From Ophiothrix spiculata (lineage: Eukaryota > Echinodermata > Ophiuroidea > Amphilepidida > Ophiotrichidae), in the NCBI GenBank assembly GCA_000969725.1, contig JXSR01S043702.1: a stretch of DNA of 37,310 nt. One strand, written 5' to 3'. Each line of letters starts with the position of its first letter. Positions within the stretch are counted from its first letter, which is position 1. The notes under the pieces were generated by a model that saw nothing but the letters and a program-made list of their open reading frames with translations, ran no database searches and was not told the origin of the DNA. Positions 1-9,232 of the stretch are shown one piece after another. The position numbers and the translations under genes were made by a program.

Positions 1-177
1 ATTCTCAAAACGTGTAGTTACACCATAGAGGTGTCACATGAATTCTCAGAAGATATCGAAATGGGGAAAATGACTCTCCATGAGGTGTCTTCTGACACTT
101 ATTGGGTATCAATATGGCCAGTATCTTCTAAGGTGTCAAGATACACCCCTTATTTTTTTCAGTGTATATCTCAGACC

Positions 178-250
178 TGGTGGAGTGATTTAGATTTACT
201 TGGACTCACTGGAATTGCTAGGATTTAGTCGGAATTGAGTGGAATAATTT
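178..250. repeat. Left part of TTCGGA-rich degenerate array
   Basis: AT-rich sequence made of degenerate units of the kind GGATTTA, TCGGAATT and GAGTGGAATAA. The same pattern resumes at 732-1015, so the array appears to be one tract split by the inverted-repeat element between them. No gene is visible in 1-250; the short ORF at 31-228 has no recognisable content. Confidence 0.6.
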
Positions 251-731
251 CAGTTCGGCGGAACTCACAATTCGGATACGTATCCGAATTCGGATACCCA
301 CGCACATTTCGTATCCAAATTGTGATACCCGTATCCGAATAAGGATATGAAGGGGCATCTGAATTCTGATACTCCTGTCGTAGCGCAGGAAACAAATCGA
401 TAGCGCAAGCTGGCAAGTACATGTAGTGCATCTTTCTTGCATTTATGATAAATGTTTCTGTGGAAATGTCATTTTCATTTGTGCAATTTTAGCGGAACAG
501 CTTCGAAACATGTCCTGATAGCTTCTTATCACAGAAGGCAAAACAATTTGGCCAATACTTTGATAAAATTTAGATGACAAATGATGATAATGTTATTGAC
601 TTTTATACATACCGGTATGCATGGTGCGCGGCGAAGCTGTTTTTAATTCAAATTCGGATACCGGTATCAGAATTGTGATACGGAGTATCTGAATTTGGAT
701 ACGTATCCGAAATGTGAGTTCCGCCGAACTG
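251..731. mobile_element. 481-bp terminal-inverted-repeat element (CAGTTCGG family)
   Basis: The ends are inverted copies: CAGTTCGGCGGAACTCACA at the left and its reverse complement ending CCGCCGAACTG at the right. The flanks read ATTT before and ATTT after, a possible 4-bp target duplication. The interior next to both ends consists of inverted GGATAC/GTATCC words. No transposase is encoded, so this is a non-autonomous MITE-like element. Superfamily is not assigned. Confidence 0.75.
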
Positions 732-1015
732 ATTTGAATGTATTGGGAGTTAGTAGAATAATTTGGATTTACTAGGCCTTGAGTGGACTAATTCGGATTT
801 ATTCGGACTTACTGGAATAATTTGGATTTATTCGGAATTAAGTGGAGTTATTCGGAATTATTCGGAATTATTTTTTTAGTGGGAGTTACCTGGATTTATT
901 CGAACTGAGTGGAGTAATTCGGATTTATTCGGATTTAAGTGGAATTATTCGGAATTATTTTTTTTTAGTGGGAGTTACTGGGATTTAATCGGACTTACAG
1001 GAATTATGGGAATTA
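732..1015. repeat. TTCGGA-rich degenerate tandem array
   Basis: Repeats of ATTCGGATTTATTCGGA and AGTGGAATTATTCGGAAT with two T-runs followed by AGTGGGAGTTAC, giving an approximate higher-order period of about 110 bases. It continues the pattern seen at 178-250. 1016-1380 holds no recognised gene; if the UNC93A-like gene has a 3' UTR it would start there. Confidence 0.6.
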
Positions 1016-1380
1016 CACCCTGTCATGGGGCCTCAAAAACAACGATTTTACGGCAATTTTCAAGAAATAAGGGTACTTTTTCAAACCCGAGTGTGAAAAC
1101 AGTATCAATAAAATCCCGATTTAGGGTGTGAATAGGGGAAAAAGGATATTTTGGCTTCAGAACCCTCAACTCTAGGGGGTGTTTTGAAAAACTATGGTCA
1201 CGCTATGCCTGTAACATTATACTTGAGTGGCCCCCGAGGAGTTTCCCGCCGACAGTTATGCCCGCCGAGAGGGTAAAACCGACTGATTTAGCAAGATTTT
1301 CCGTCATTTTCTTCCCGGTCAAAGCTTTCAGTGGAAGCAGCCTGCCCCCCCTTGACCCCTCTGTTATGTAGGTCTTACAT

Positions 1381-1736
1381 CTACACAAAACTTGAATGAC
1401 CTGATCGTTTGGAATTGTCCTCCCAAAAAACGTCTATTTCCATATTGTTGTTTTCACTCATCTTGAAGTTAATGTCTGTCTCACTAGTATCAGAAAATTT
1501 CAGACCACGGTATCTTCTTGGGTCTGTGGCAAGATCGCGTTTTAATCGCCATTCCAGACGGTAATATAGAGTCATAGAAAGACAAAGACCAATAATGAGA
1601 GCTATCAGCTTATATAGAATGCACATAAAGTCCGGTATACTGCTTGCAAAGGAGACTGTGTAGGAGATGGCTTGCCAGAATCGAAAGTTAGCAAAAGCTG
1701 GCTCTTGATCTTTTGGAAACAAAACTCCAATGAGAG
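1381..1736 (-). CDS. UNC93A: UNC93A-like protein, terminal coding exon
   Basis: Last coding exon. It begins after the acceptor TTTCTATAG on the minus strand with two bases that complete a split alanine codon, then reads ALIGVLFPKDQEPAFANFRF and ends at a TAG. The FPKDQEPAFANFRFWQ block is a characteristic C-terminal-half signature of the UNC93 family, followed by two hydrophobic stretches (ISYTVSFASSIPDFMCILYK and LIALIIGLCLSMTLYY). A basic segment and an acidic, Ser-rich cytosolic tail of about 55 residues follow, ending HSSFV. The split-codon phase matches the donor at 3388. The ORF continues upstream past the acceptor, but that part (poly-Phe) is intron polypyrimidine tract. Confidence 0.9.
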
Positions 1737-2112
1737 CTATAGAAATATGAAGAAAAAAGAAAAAGAAACACACATTGGTATTATTATCTGATTATTGTTT
1801 AACTAGCTACAACTATTGGAATAGATTCATCAGGATTGTTTATGATACATAGTATATTTGGGAGTAGGCCTACCAATCCACCACAGACATTCTCGAGTGA
1901 ACAAGCAGGTGAACAAGGTTCCAGACTGGAGCTGAAATATTTCGGTTAGTACTATTTATTTTCTTGGATTTGAAAACAGAACTTCCCAAATATACTATAT
2001 AGCTTCAACTATAGGCCTATAATAGGCATATTTTGATTTACGGCTGAACATACGGTGCCCCATCGGTATGACGGACCAAAATTCAAAGGAATGCTGAACA
2101 ACATGAGGAGCA

Positions 2113-2309
2113 CGCCCTGGACAAAATCGAGTACAAAAATAGTACAACATTCCTAAGGTGCACATTTGGAACACAATTATAGTACAGTTTTAGTACAAAT
2201 ATAGTACAAATTTGTGTACTATAAATGTACTCAAATTGTACTTAAATGATGTCCTAAATGTGCACCTAGGAATGTTGTACTATTTTTATACTCGATTTTG
2301 TCCAGGGCG
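2113..2309. mobile_element. 197-bp foldback element, GTAC-rich
   Basis: Near-perfect inverted repeat. The left arm starts CGCCCTGGACAAAATCGAG and the right arm ends CTCGATTTTGTCCAGGGCG. Both arms share AGTACAACATTCCTA and GTGCACATTT blocks, and AGTACA words are repeated through the arms. Related partial copies lie at 2446-2531 and 2875-3014. Confidence 0.8.
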
Positions 2310-2445
2310 AGTGCCCGGCACGAGTGGTCGAGCGGATGAAGTGCACTCTTTTTAAAATTCAAATAAGTAGGCCTACCACTGAAGACAGGCCTACTTATGA
2401 GACCCTGGAAGAGATTGAGTCGGGCCTACACTTGTATTTAAAATA

Positions 2446-2531
2446 TTTACGAGGTGCACATTTGGAACATCTAATAGGCCTAGGCCCATAATTTTAGTAC
2501 ATTTCTATTTTTTGTACTAGAATTGTATTAA
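2446..2531. repeat. Partial copy of the GTAC-rich element
   Basis: Contains GAGGTGCACATTTGGAACAT and TTTTGTACTAGAATTGTATT, shared with the elements at 2113-2309 and 2875-3014. It lacks the clamp ends, so it is a fragment. Confidence 0.55.
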
Positions 2532-2585
2532 AATTGTATACTCGCATGTTAAATAACAGGGCAAGGACGGACGGGCGTATCGAGA

Positions 2586-2830
2586 CGGGGGGAGTAGCAT
2601 ATCAGAGCACGGGTATCGTAATGCAGAGGTTGTGGGTTCGAGCCCCAGGTCCGGCGGTTTACGTCTCCTTGTTTCCTTGGGCAAGAAAATTGCTCCGTGG
2701 TTCGGAAGTCACGTTAAGCCGTTCGGGTCCCCTGTGCGAATGCTCCTTCTTGGGGCGCTGCATACAGTGTACATTTATGGTGTATACCTGGTGAGTCTAT
2801 TGGACGCTTATACCTCGTGTCCAAAAAATT
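2586..2830 (+). repeat. tRNA-derived SINE
   Basis: A tRNA-like head with an A-box-like AGTAGCATATCAGAGCA near 2593-2609 and a B box GGTTCGAGCCC at 2635-2645, spaced as in a tRNA promoter. The body contains TTGGGCAAGAAAATTGCTCC, then CACGTTAAGCCGTTCGGGTC. This resembles the conserved central block of widely distributed tRNA-SINEs of marine invertebrates (from memory of that family, not searched). The head cannot fold as an intact tRNA. A second tRNA-like stub (GAGTGGTCGAGCGGATGAA) lies at 2320-2338. Confidence 0.75.
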
Positions 2831-2874
2831 GACCTACCATGCGGTTAAGATAGGCCATTATGAGCCCCTTGGAA

Positions 2875-3014
2875 AAAATCGAGTACAATTAAGTAAAAAC
2901 TTCCCGAGGTGCGCATTTGGAACATAATTCTTGTACAATTCTTTGCACTAGAATTGTATTAGAATGATGTTCCAAATACTTAAGAATGTGGTATACTTGA
3001 ATTGAACTCGATTA
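2875..3014. mobile_element. Second GTAC-rich foldback element
   Basis: Left arm AAAATCGAGTACAATTAAGTA is mirrored by the right arm ending TATACTTGAATTGAACTCGA. Internal blocks GCGCATTTGGAACATAATTC and GAATGATGTTCCAAATACTT are also inverted. Same family as 2113-2309 but more diverged. Confidence 0.7.
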
Positions 3015-3100
3015 GCAGGGACTGGGGCCGTGTAGGCGGGTCAAGACGGGGGTGGGCCAGCATACCTCGTGTGTCTCTTCAATTTAAGTATGTATGTACA

Positions 3101-3327
3101 CACTTAAAAAGAAATGATCAAATTGATCCGATAAAGTATCAAATATGAGCTTACCCTTTTCCGGATCAATTTTGATCCAAATTCTCCTCAAATTTGATCC
3201 TTTTCGGATCAAACACACTCTTTTATGATCCGAAAAGGATCAAATTTGAATCAAAATTGATCCGGAAAAGGGTAAGCTCATATTTGATACTTTATCGGAT
3301 CAATTTGATCCTTTGTTTTTAAGAGTG
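3101..3327. mobile_element. 227-bp near-perfect hairpin element, GATC-rich
   Basis: Two arms of about 105 bases form an almost perfect inverted repeat: ATGAGCTTACCCTTTTCC in the left arm against GGAAAAGGGTAAGCTCAT in the right, with a short spacer near 3215-3225. Ends read CACTTAAAAA and TTTTTAAGAGTG. The word GATC recurs about a dozen times. The small number of arm mismatches suggests a recent insertion or gene conversion between arms. Confidence 0.85.
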
Positions 3328-3388
3328 GGTTTTTACAGACTGTGAGCATGGTGAGTGCAATCTTTAGAAATTCCTATTGAATGCTTAC

Positions 3389-3656
3389 CTCCAATCTGAC
3401 ACTCCCTCAGAGAAGCACCAAATGCCCAGACTATAGCCATACAATACAGATGCCACATTTCACTTTGGTTAGGATCCCAGAATATCATGACTGTCATAAG
3501 GATCAAATGGCCAATAAACCCTGCTGTAAATATAGGAATTCTACCCGTGTATTTGGTGATGATTCCCAACGCTAATGATGAAAGACCACCGCTTATCCCG
3601 TACGCAGTCATCACAAAACCGATTGATTGAAGACCCTTGGTACATGCGACGTATGC
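3389..3656 (-). CDS. UNC93A: UNC93A-like protein, middle coding exon
   Basis: Exon of 268 bases between acceptor TTTTTTCCCTTAG and donor GGAG|GTAAGC. It enters in phase 0 and leaves with one extra base. It encodes AYVACTKGLQSIGFVMTAYG, a TM segment, the loop KYTGRIPIF, two further TM segments and GASLRECQIG. It corresponds to the C-terminal half of UNC93 proteins, where human UNC93A has a similar FTKSYV-type junction and a GxGxWQTQ-like motif (recalled). Here the equivalent of VWQTQ reads LRECQ, so that motif is poorly kept. The ORF runs beyond the donor, but that extension is intron. Confidence 0.92.
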
Positions 3657-4164
3657 CTAAGGGAAAAAACCAAAGTATATTTTTCTGCTTGATAGAAACA
3701 TGATAGAAGATTAAACCATTGAAATTTGATACCTGCATAGACGTTGCTCCCTAGGGCCTAGCTGGTACCCAACCCTCCGGCTCCGCGCAGCGGAGGGCCA
3801 TTGGGTCCTGCACATGTTCAACATATAGCGACGGTCCATACAACCCGGGCATAGAAACCATCTAAGGACCTCGTCACACATCATCACCATGGAGCAGATT
3901 TTCAGTTGTGGGGGCGAGCAGGGGCAAGACAATTTTGCAGGGGGGGGGGGGCGAAAGAGTTTTGATCAGACACAAAAAGGAACCCCCAAATTGTTTCATG
4001 TAGCAAATCATCTAAATTTTGCTAAAATTCATAAAAATGTGTACTATTTTGGTGAAAAATCAGAGTTTTGTTCTTAAATTATTGCTAAATTTGCGCCATT
4101 TCGGCGCCCCTACCACCCCCCCACCCCACCCCGGTGGTTACGCCACTGAACTGCCATAGAGCCC

Positions 4165-4244
4165 AAACGTACGAATAACGTACACGGTTTCGGTCATTGA
4201 AATACATGTATATTACCAAACCAGTGTACGTTATTAGTACGTTT
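4165..4244. repeat. 80-bp hairpin with GTACGAATAACGTAC words
   Basis: AAACGTACGAATAACGTAC at the left is matched by GTACGTTATTAGTACGTTT at the right. The preceding CATAGAGC and the words match the terminal sequence of the MITE at 8989-9232, so this is probably a short deletion relative of that family. Confidence 0.65.
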
Positions 4245-4418
4245 CGTGACTGGGGCGTCGGAAGGAAAATAAAAGTGGTGCGGCCTGTGGCCCGTAATAG
4301 TTATCAAAAACAAGGAATCAACTAAGACCCAGAAGACGACGTTTACTAAATACGAATTTGTATATTGCTATATTGTGGTTATTTATGACAGGACTATAAT
4401 AAAACTTATCAAACAGGT

Positions 4419-5030
4419 GACTGCATTTCTAAGACCTAAGACCCAAAACTAAGACCCTCTCTCAAATGGCTATATATTGATTTCATGCAAAAATAATTGG
4501 TTCTTCTCTTTGTAGTTGACGTGTAGAGTCAAACTACTAACCTTGGAACACTTCAACACCCCTACCCTAAAACATTTGAACTTGACACCATTTACACTAG
4601 GGTCTTAGTTTTTCCCTGGGTGACTGCATTTCTAAGACCCTCTCTCAAATTTCTATATATTGATTTCATGCAAAAATGATTGGTTCTTCTCTTTGTAGTT
4701 GACGTGCAGAGTCGAACTACCAGCCTTGGAATACCCCCCAAATTTGAACTTGACACCATTTACCACATTTACACTATAGGGTCTTAATTTTTTCCCTGGG
4801 TGACTGCATTTCTAACCCTCTCTTAGAAATGCAGTTACCCAGAGAAAAAACTAAGACCCTAGTGTAAATGGTGTCAAGTTCAAATTTTTGGGGTATAAGG
4901 GGTGTTCCAAGGTTAGTAGTTTCACTCATACACGTCAACTACAAAGAGAAGAACCAATTATTTTTGCATGAAATCAATATACTAGAAATTTGAGAGAGGG
5001 TCTTAGGTTTTGGGTCTCAGAAATGTAGTC
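4419..5030. repeat. Three ~200-bp copies, two direct and one inverted
   Basis: A unit starting GTGACTGCATTTCTAAGAC and ending GGTCTTAGTTTTTCCCTG occurs at about 4430-4616 and 4620-4800 in direct orientation, and at about 4825-5030 in reverse. All share TGATTTCATGCAAAAAT and GGTTCTTCTCTTTGTAGTTG blocks. The middle and right copies form a large hairpin. No coding capacity. Confidence 0.8.
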
Positions 5031-5599
5031 ATCCGCATGAAACTAAATAAATTTATGTATTTTTTCTTTTTCTGGCTGAAAAGTGGTAAGGCCAAAGCCC
5101 ACATGGCCTACACGGTTCTGACGCCCCTGTTTCGTGAATGTGTGACTGAGGCCTCAACAGGAGACGTTATAAAATAACTCCCCGTTGCATGTATCTTAGG
5201 TATTAGCTATATAGTCTGTGGGAAAAAAGAAAAAGTGCAAAATGGAGTCTGCACAATTGTTCTTGACTGATTCTTAGTCTTTGAGACCCATAGATTCCAG
5301 AACTGAATGATGCAAAAGCCGCACCATTGAGCATTTTGAGAAATCCAAGATAAAACAAAATGGCTACCAAAACAAAGGGTGATATTTCAAAATTGGTCAA
5401 ATTTTGTTCAAAACCACACTAACATGTTCCTCTCATCACAAGGAATCAGAAAAAGTATACTTTTACATATATGTCTGAAATATGGTTCTGGACAGGGGCG
5501 GACTGGGTTCTCAAACCGGCCGTGGCAAAAAATATTAAAGCGGCCCTTTCGACCATGGCAGCGAAGCAAGCGTAGCGTGTAACGGGCATGGGCGTCATT

Positions 5600-6092
5600 T
5601 CATTTTGAAGTTTGAGGGGTACAGGGGGCGGAGCCCCTTGGTGGGGTCAGGGGGCTTCCCCCCGAAGCCCTAGCGTTTTTTGCATTCTAAGGATGTTCCT
5701 AACACGTATTTTTGTGGGTAATGTGAAGGCAGGGCCCCCTGGTGCCCCCTGAAGCCCTAGCGGTTTTTTTGCATTTTAAGGGTGTTCCTAGCACGTATTT
5801 GTGTGTCGTGTGGGTAATGTGAAGACAGAGCCTCTTGGTGGGGTTCAGGAAGCCCCCTGAAGCTCTAGCGTTTTTTGCATTCTGAGGGTGTTCCTAGCAC
5901 GTGTTTTGTGGGTAATGTGAAGACAGAGTCCCTTGGTGGGGTAAGGTGGCGAAGCCACCTGAAGCCCTAGCGTTTTTAATGTGAAGACAGAGCCTCTTGG
6001 TGGGGTTCAGGAAGCCCCCTGAAGCTCTAACGTTTTTTGCATTCTGAGGGTGTTCCTAGCACGTATTTTTGTGGGTAATGTGAAGACAGATG
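5600..6092. repeat. Minisatellite of ~115-bp units (first block)
   Basis: Tandem units containing GTGAAGACAGAGCCTCTTGG, GAAGCCCTAGCG with TTTTTTGCATTC, and GTGTTCCTAGCACGTATTT. About four diverged copies, some with internal deletions. The same unit resumes at 6528-6765. Confidence 0.8.
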
Positions 6093-6527
6093 GGTTCATT
6101 TATTAATTTTTCGCCAAAAATGCCCTGTTACAATAAATGCAGGTCCTTAAAAGTGTTTAAATTAGTTCTGAAATTAGGTGTTGAACTGTAATCTTTGTTT
6201 CCATAATTTAATTTTACATTTTATCTCAAAAAATGCAAATTTTAGATCAAAAAACATCATTTTTAGACCATATTTTGAAGTTTCATTATTGGTGGCGCTA
6301 TTCATTTTTTGAAATTAATTATATGCATATTGCGTAAATTAAATATTAATTGTGTAAATTTAACATGAATAAAATTTGTTTTTGGTCTCTTTTACCTTAT
6401 CCATGTGGCAAATGTCAAAACTAAGGGTCATAGATTCTTAAAACGTAGAAACTTGATTTATAGAAATAGCGCCACCAATAATGTGCCTTTAGCATTAAAT
6501 GGTTATATATTATTAGTGATCAAACAG
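6093..6527. mobile_element. AT-rich block with inverted repeat, splitting the minisatellite
   Basis: Sequence unlike the flanking GC-rich array. It contains ATTATTGGTGGCGCTATT near 6282-6299 and the reverse complement AATAGCGCCACCAATAAT near 6465-6482. This looks like an insertion or part of the element's original core. No clear target duplication was found. Confidence 0.55.
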
Positions 6528-6765
6528 TGGTGAGAGCCCCTTGGTGGGATCAGGGAGCGAAGCCTCCTGAAGCTCTAGCGTATTTTGCATTCTAAGTGTG
6601 TTCCTAACACGTATTTTTGTGGGTAATGTGAAGACAGAGCCCTTTGGTGGGGGTCAGGGGTCGAAGCCCCCTGAAGCCCTAGCGTTTTTTGCATTCTAAG
6701 GGTGTTCCTAGCACGTATTTGTGTGTCGTGTGGGTAATGTGAAGACAGAGCCTCTTGGTGGACAA
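6528..6765. repeat. Minisatellite of ~115-bp units (second block)
   Basis: Two more units with GAAGCC, CTAGCG plus TTTTTTGCATTC, and GTGTTCCTAGCACGTATTT, in the same orientation as the first block. Followed at 6960-7140 by GC-rich sequence with GCGAGCGTAGCGTGTAACGG, also present near 5555-5585. Confidence 0.75.
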
Positions 6766-7232
6766 CGCCCCTGATTGGGGTCCATGGTCCATGGGTTGGT
6801 TTTTTTATGCAAATTTAGGGGTCAAAGAACGCGGACTTAGTGACTATTTTTGAAGCAAAAATCATAGAAATGCACAACACATATCATTTATTACTCGACA
6901 CGGTGCCACAAGATGCAACATAGCTGACGATGATCTGAAGCAAAATTATCATTGTTATGATAAAAGTTGCCTACAGCGAGCGTAGCGTGTAACGGGTGGG
7001 GTCCAGGGACCCGCCTTAGGGTACCGGTGGGGTCCAGGGGGCGAAGCCCCGGAAAATTTGGGGTTTATATACAAATTTAGGGGTAAAAAAACGTTACGTT
7101 CTGTAAGTCCTCATGTGTGCCCTTTCGGGCCGCACAGCTATACCAAATTTATATAACCAAAGTAAACTTGAGTTGAGTTAAACCCCCCCCCAGGGCCGTC
7201 TTTAAAGCCTGATTACGGAATAACCGGCCCAT

Positions 7233-7513
7233 CAGGGGCGTAGCTAGGGGGCAAGGGGGTGGGAGAGTTGCACCGGCCGCCACCTCTAGAGGGGGGGGGG
7301 GGCAAATCGCCACTTCATGAAAAACAATTGGACTAACAACAGGGGACATACTGCTGAAATTAGCCAATTTTTGCCTAATTTTTGAGCCCTCCGCGCGCCC
7401 TTAAGATTTCGGTACTGTTTAGCTCAAATAAGCTAATATTACCGTTTTAGCAAAAAAGAGGAGTTTTCAAAGCTGTTGGAACCTTTTCGCCAGACTCCCT
7501 CGCTACGCCCCCA
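7233..7513. mobile_element. 281-bp hAT-like MITE nested in the 2.2-kb element
   Basis: Starts CAGGGGCGTAGCTAGGG and ends with the inverted counterpart CTCGCTACGCCCCCA. It is bounded by a perfect 8-bp direct repeat, CGGCCCAT, at 7225-7232 and 7514-7521. TIR start and 8-bp duplication fit the hAT superfamily. It contains G- and C-runs and no coding sequence. Confidence 0.9.
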
Positions 7514-8840
7514 CGGCCCATATCGGTCTCAAGTCTTCTCCTCTTTTTTTCTTTTTTTTTCTTTCTCCTCCTTTCCTCCTTTTCCCCTTTTCCCTTCCTC
7601 TTTTTTCTTTGTGAGTAACCGGCCCTGAGCGGCCCAAACCAAGCGGCCCATGTGGCGATCGCCAAAACGCCACCGTTGCCAGTTCGCCTATGGTTCTGGA
7701 GTTACAGCCAAAAATGTGAAAGGTTATATTAGAGGTCACAGACTTGGTCCTATGGGAGTCCAAAATTTCAAAAGTATCCGATTTTGTTCAAACTGGTCTC
7801 AAGCTGTTCCTCTTGCAAAAGTGTCTACACAAAGTGATAGTTTGAAGTGTGTCAGGTCAACTGTTGCCATGATAGCAGGCAAAAACGAAGTCAATATTTA
7901 CCATTACATTGGTGCCTGTAGCACAAAGTTTTCCTTGACCTGTAACCATAGCAAAAACTGATCTGATGCACTTTAAACTATTACTTTGTGCAGACAGTTT
8001 TGCAAGACAAATAATTTGAGACCATTCTGAACAAAATCGGAGACTTTTGAAATTTTGGACTCCCATAGGGCCAGTTCCGTGACCTCTTATATGACCTTTC
8101 ACATTTTTGGCTGTTACTACAGAACCATATTTCAGACATAGGTAAAAGTACACTTTTTCTGCTTCCTTGTGATGAGAGGAACATGTTGGTGTGGTTTTAA
8201 ACAAAATTTGACCAATTTTGAAATATCACCCCTTGTTTTGGTAACCATTTTGTTTTATCTTGGATTTCTCAAAATGCTCAATGGTGCGGATTTTGCATCA
8301 TTCAGTTCTGGAATCTATGGGTCTCAAAGACGAATCAGTCAAGCACAATTGTGCAGACTCCATTTTGCAGTCAAGCCCAAAATCAAGGTTTTTCCCACAG
8401 ACTAATAGTATTATCATGATTATTGAGATAAAAAGCATACTATCCATTGGGAATTAATCAGATTTTGATGATCATCCACAACTTTAATGCTCTTTGAATT
8501 TGAATCGCTAAATAATTTGTTTTAAGCTAATTCCAAGAATCGGGTTTAATTATGTATGATCTCTAAATCCATCTGTAATGTTTTTGATTTTTTTTTGTTA
8601 GATTCAGGCATAAGAATGGCCTTTCATGAATAAAACCCTGAAAGTGGTGAGAAAAACTGTGTGAAATTAGGCAAAAACGCTCCAAAATAGGCTGAAAATA
8701 AATAAAAACACGTAAATTTTGGCAACCAATAAAAACGAATTCCTTTTAAAAACTGAAAATTCTCATGCCTGTAGATTACATCACATCCGAAACTTGAAAG
8801 AATGTCTAGTTGACACAAGTTGCCCGGCCTCGATCGCTTA

Positions 8841-8904
8841 TACGCCAAACTGGACCACTTCATGTATTGGCGTACGCCAAACTGGACCACCTCATGTACT
8901 GGCG
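8841..8904. repeat. Exact-period 32-bp tandem duplication
   Basis: TACGCCAAACTGGACCAC followed by TCATGTA and TGGCG occurs twice head to tail at 8841-8872 and 8873-8904, with two base differences. No coding role seen. Confidence 0.8.
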
Positions 8905-8988
8905 ATTTTTCACTGATGGTCCAGCACTTGAAAGCACAGGTCTTGCCATTATAGGAGCATCCCCTGGGAGGGTCGACTGGTAAGGGCT

Positions 8989-9232
8989 CTGGCAGACATC
9001 AGCGTATAGAGCAAAACGTACGAATAACGTACACAAGTTTCCCATATTGAACTAAACGGACCACCACCGTATGAATAACGAAGTAAACGTATACATAACG
9101 GACAGACCGTATGGATAACGTATTGAACGTACTTGTAACGAACACATGACGAACAGCAATGCATAAAACAGAACAATAGTGGGATAAAGTACGTTAGGCG
9201 TACGTTTTGCATCTATACGGTGATGTGTGCCT
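8989..9232. mobile_element. ~244-bp MITE with ACGTAC/ATAACG repeats, intact copy
   Basis: Left end GGCAGACATCAGCGTATAGA is inverted at the right as TCTATACGGTGATGTGTGCC. Arms carry repeated GTACG, ATAACG and AACGTA words. A second, interrupted copy flanks the assembly gap (12029-13137) and a short relative lies at 4165-4244. Target duplication is unclear. No coding sequence. Confidence 0.8.

Larger units (their letters stand above)
1737..3388 (-). other. UNC93A-like intron 2
   Basis: Intron of 1652 bases between donor GGAG|GTAAGC and acceptor CTATAG|CTCTC. It holds the GTAC-rich foldback elements, a tRNA-derived SINE and the GATC-rich hairpin listed separately. No further exon is needed, because the flanking codons join to give CQIG-ALIGVLF without a gap in the family alignment. 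Confidence 0.85.
5493..7692. mobile_element. 2.2-kb non-autonomous hAT-like element
   Basis: Begins CAGGGGCGGACTGG and ends CCAGTTCGCCTATG, a degenerate inverted repeat (11 of 14 positions). It is flanked by the 8-bp duplication GTTCTGGA at 5485-5492 and 7693-7700; 12 bases match if the preceding TATG is counted. The undisturbed right arm of the host foldback near 8115-8130 shows the junction sequence without the insert. The interior holds a minisatellite, an AT-rich block and a smaller hAT-like element. No transposase reading frame is present. A polypyrimidine tract lies at 7530-7610. Confidence 0.85.
5214..8402. mobile_element. Foldback element with long arms, interrupted by a later insertion
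   Basis: Outer ends GTCTGTGGGAAAAA and TTTTTCCCACAGAC are inverted copies flanked by TA on both sides, a Tc1/mariner-like TA target. The left arm is 5214-5492 plus 7701 to about 7885; the right arm runs from about 7930 to 8402. Arms share AAAATGGAGTCTGCACAATT and ACAGCCAAAAATGTGAAAGG. Without the insertion at 5493-7692 the element would be about 980 bases. ORFs at 7650-7961 (+) and 7857-8204 (-) are the two mirrored arms and encode related unrecognised peptides, so I do not call them genes. Confidence 0.85.

Noticed and set aside
2594..2664. Possible tRNA gene
   Set aside because: A and B boxes are present, but the stems do not pair and a SINE body follows, so it is a tRNA-derived repeat.
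3890..4152. Possible hAT-like element ending TTACGCCACTG
   Set aside because: The right end looks right, but no matching left end with an 8-bp duplication could be found. Kept only as a remark in the intron entry.
7447..7763. Lys/Arg/Glu-rich ORFs on the minus strand
   Set aside because: They come from the polypyrimidine tract at 7530-7610 and cross transposon ends.
7650..8204. Related peptides on opposite strands (common core TAKNVKG.IRGH..GPMGVQNF)
   Set aside because: They are the two arms of one inverted repeat. Synonymous and non-synonymous differences between arms are mixed with no sign of protein-level constraint, and the family is not recognised.
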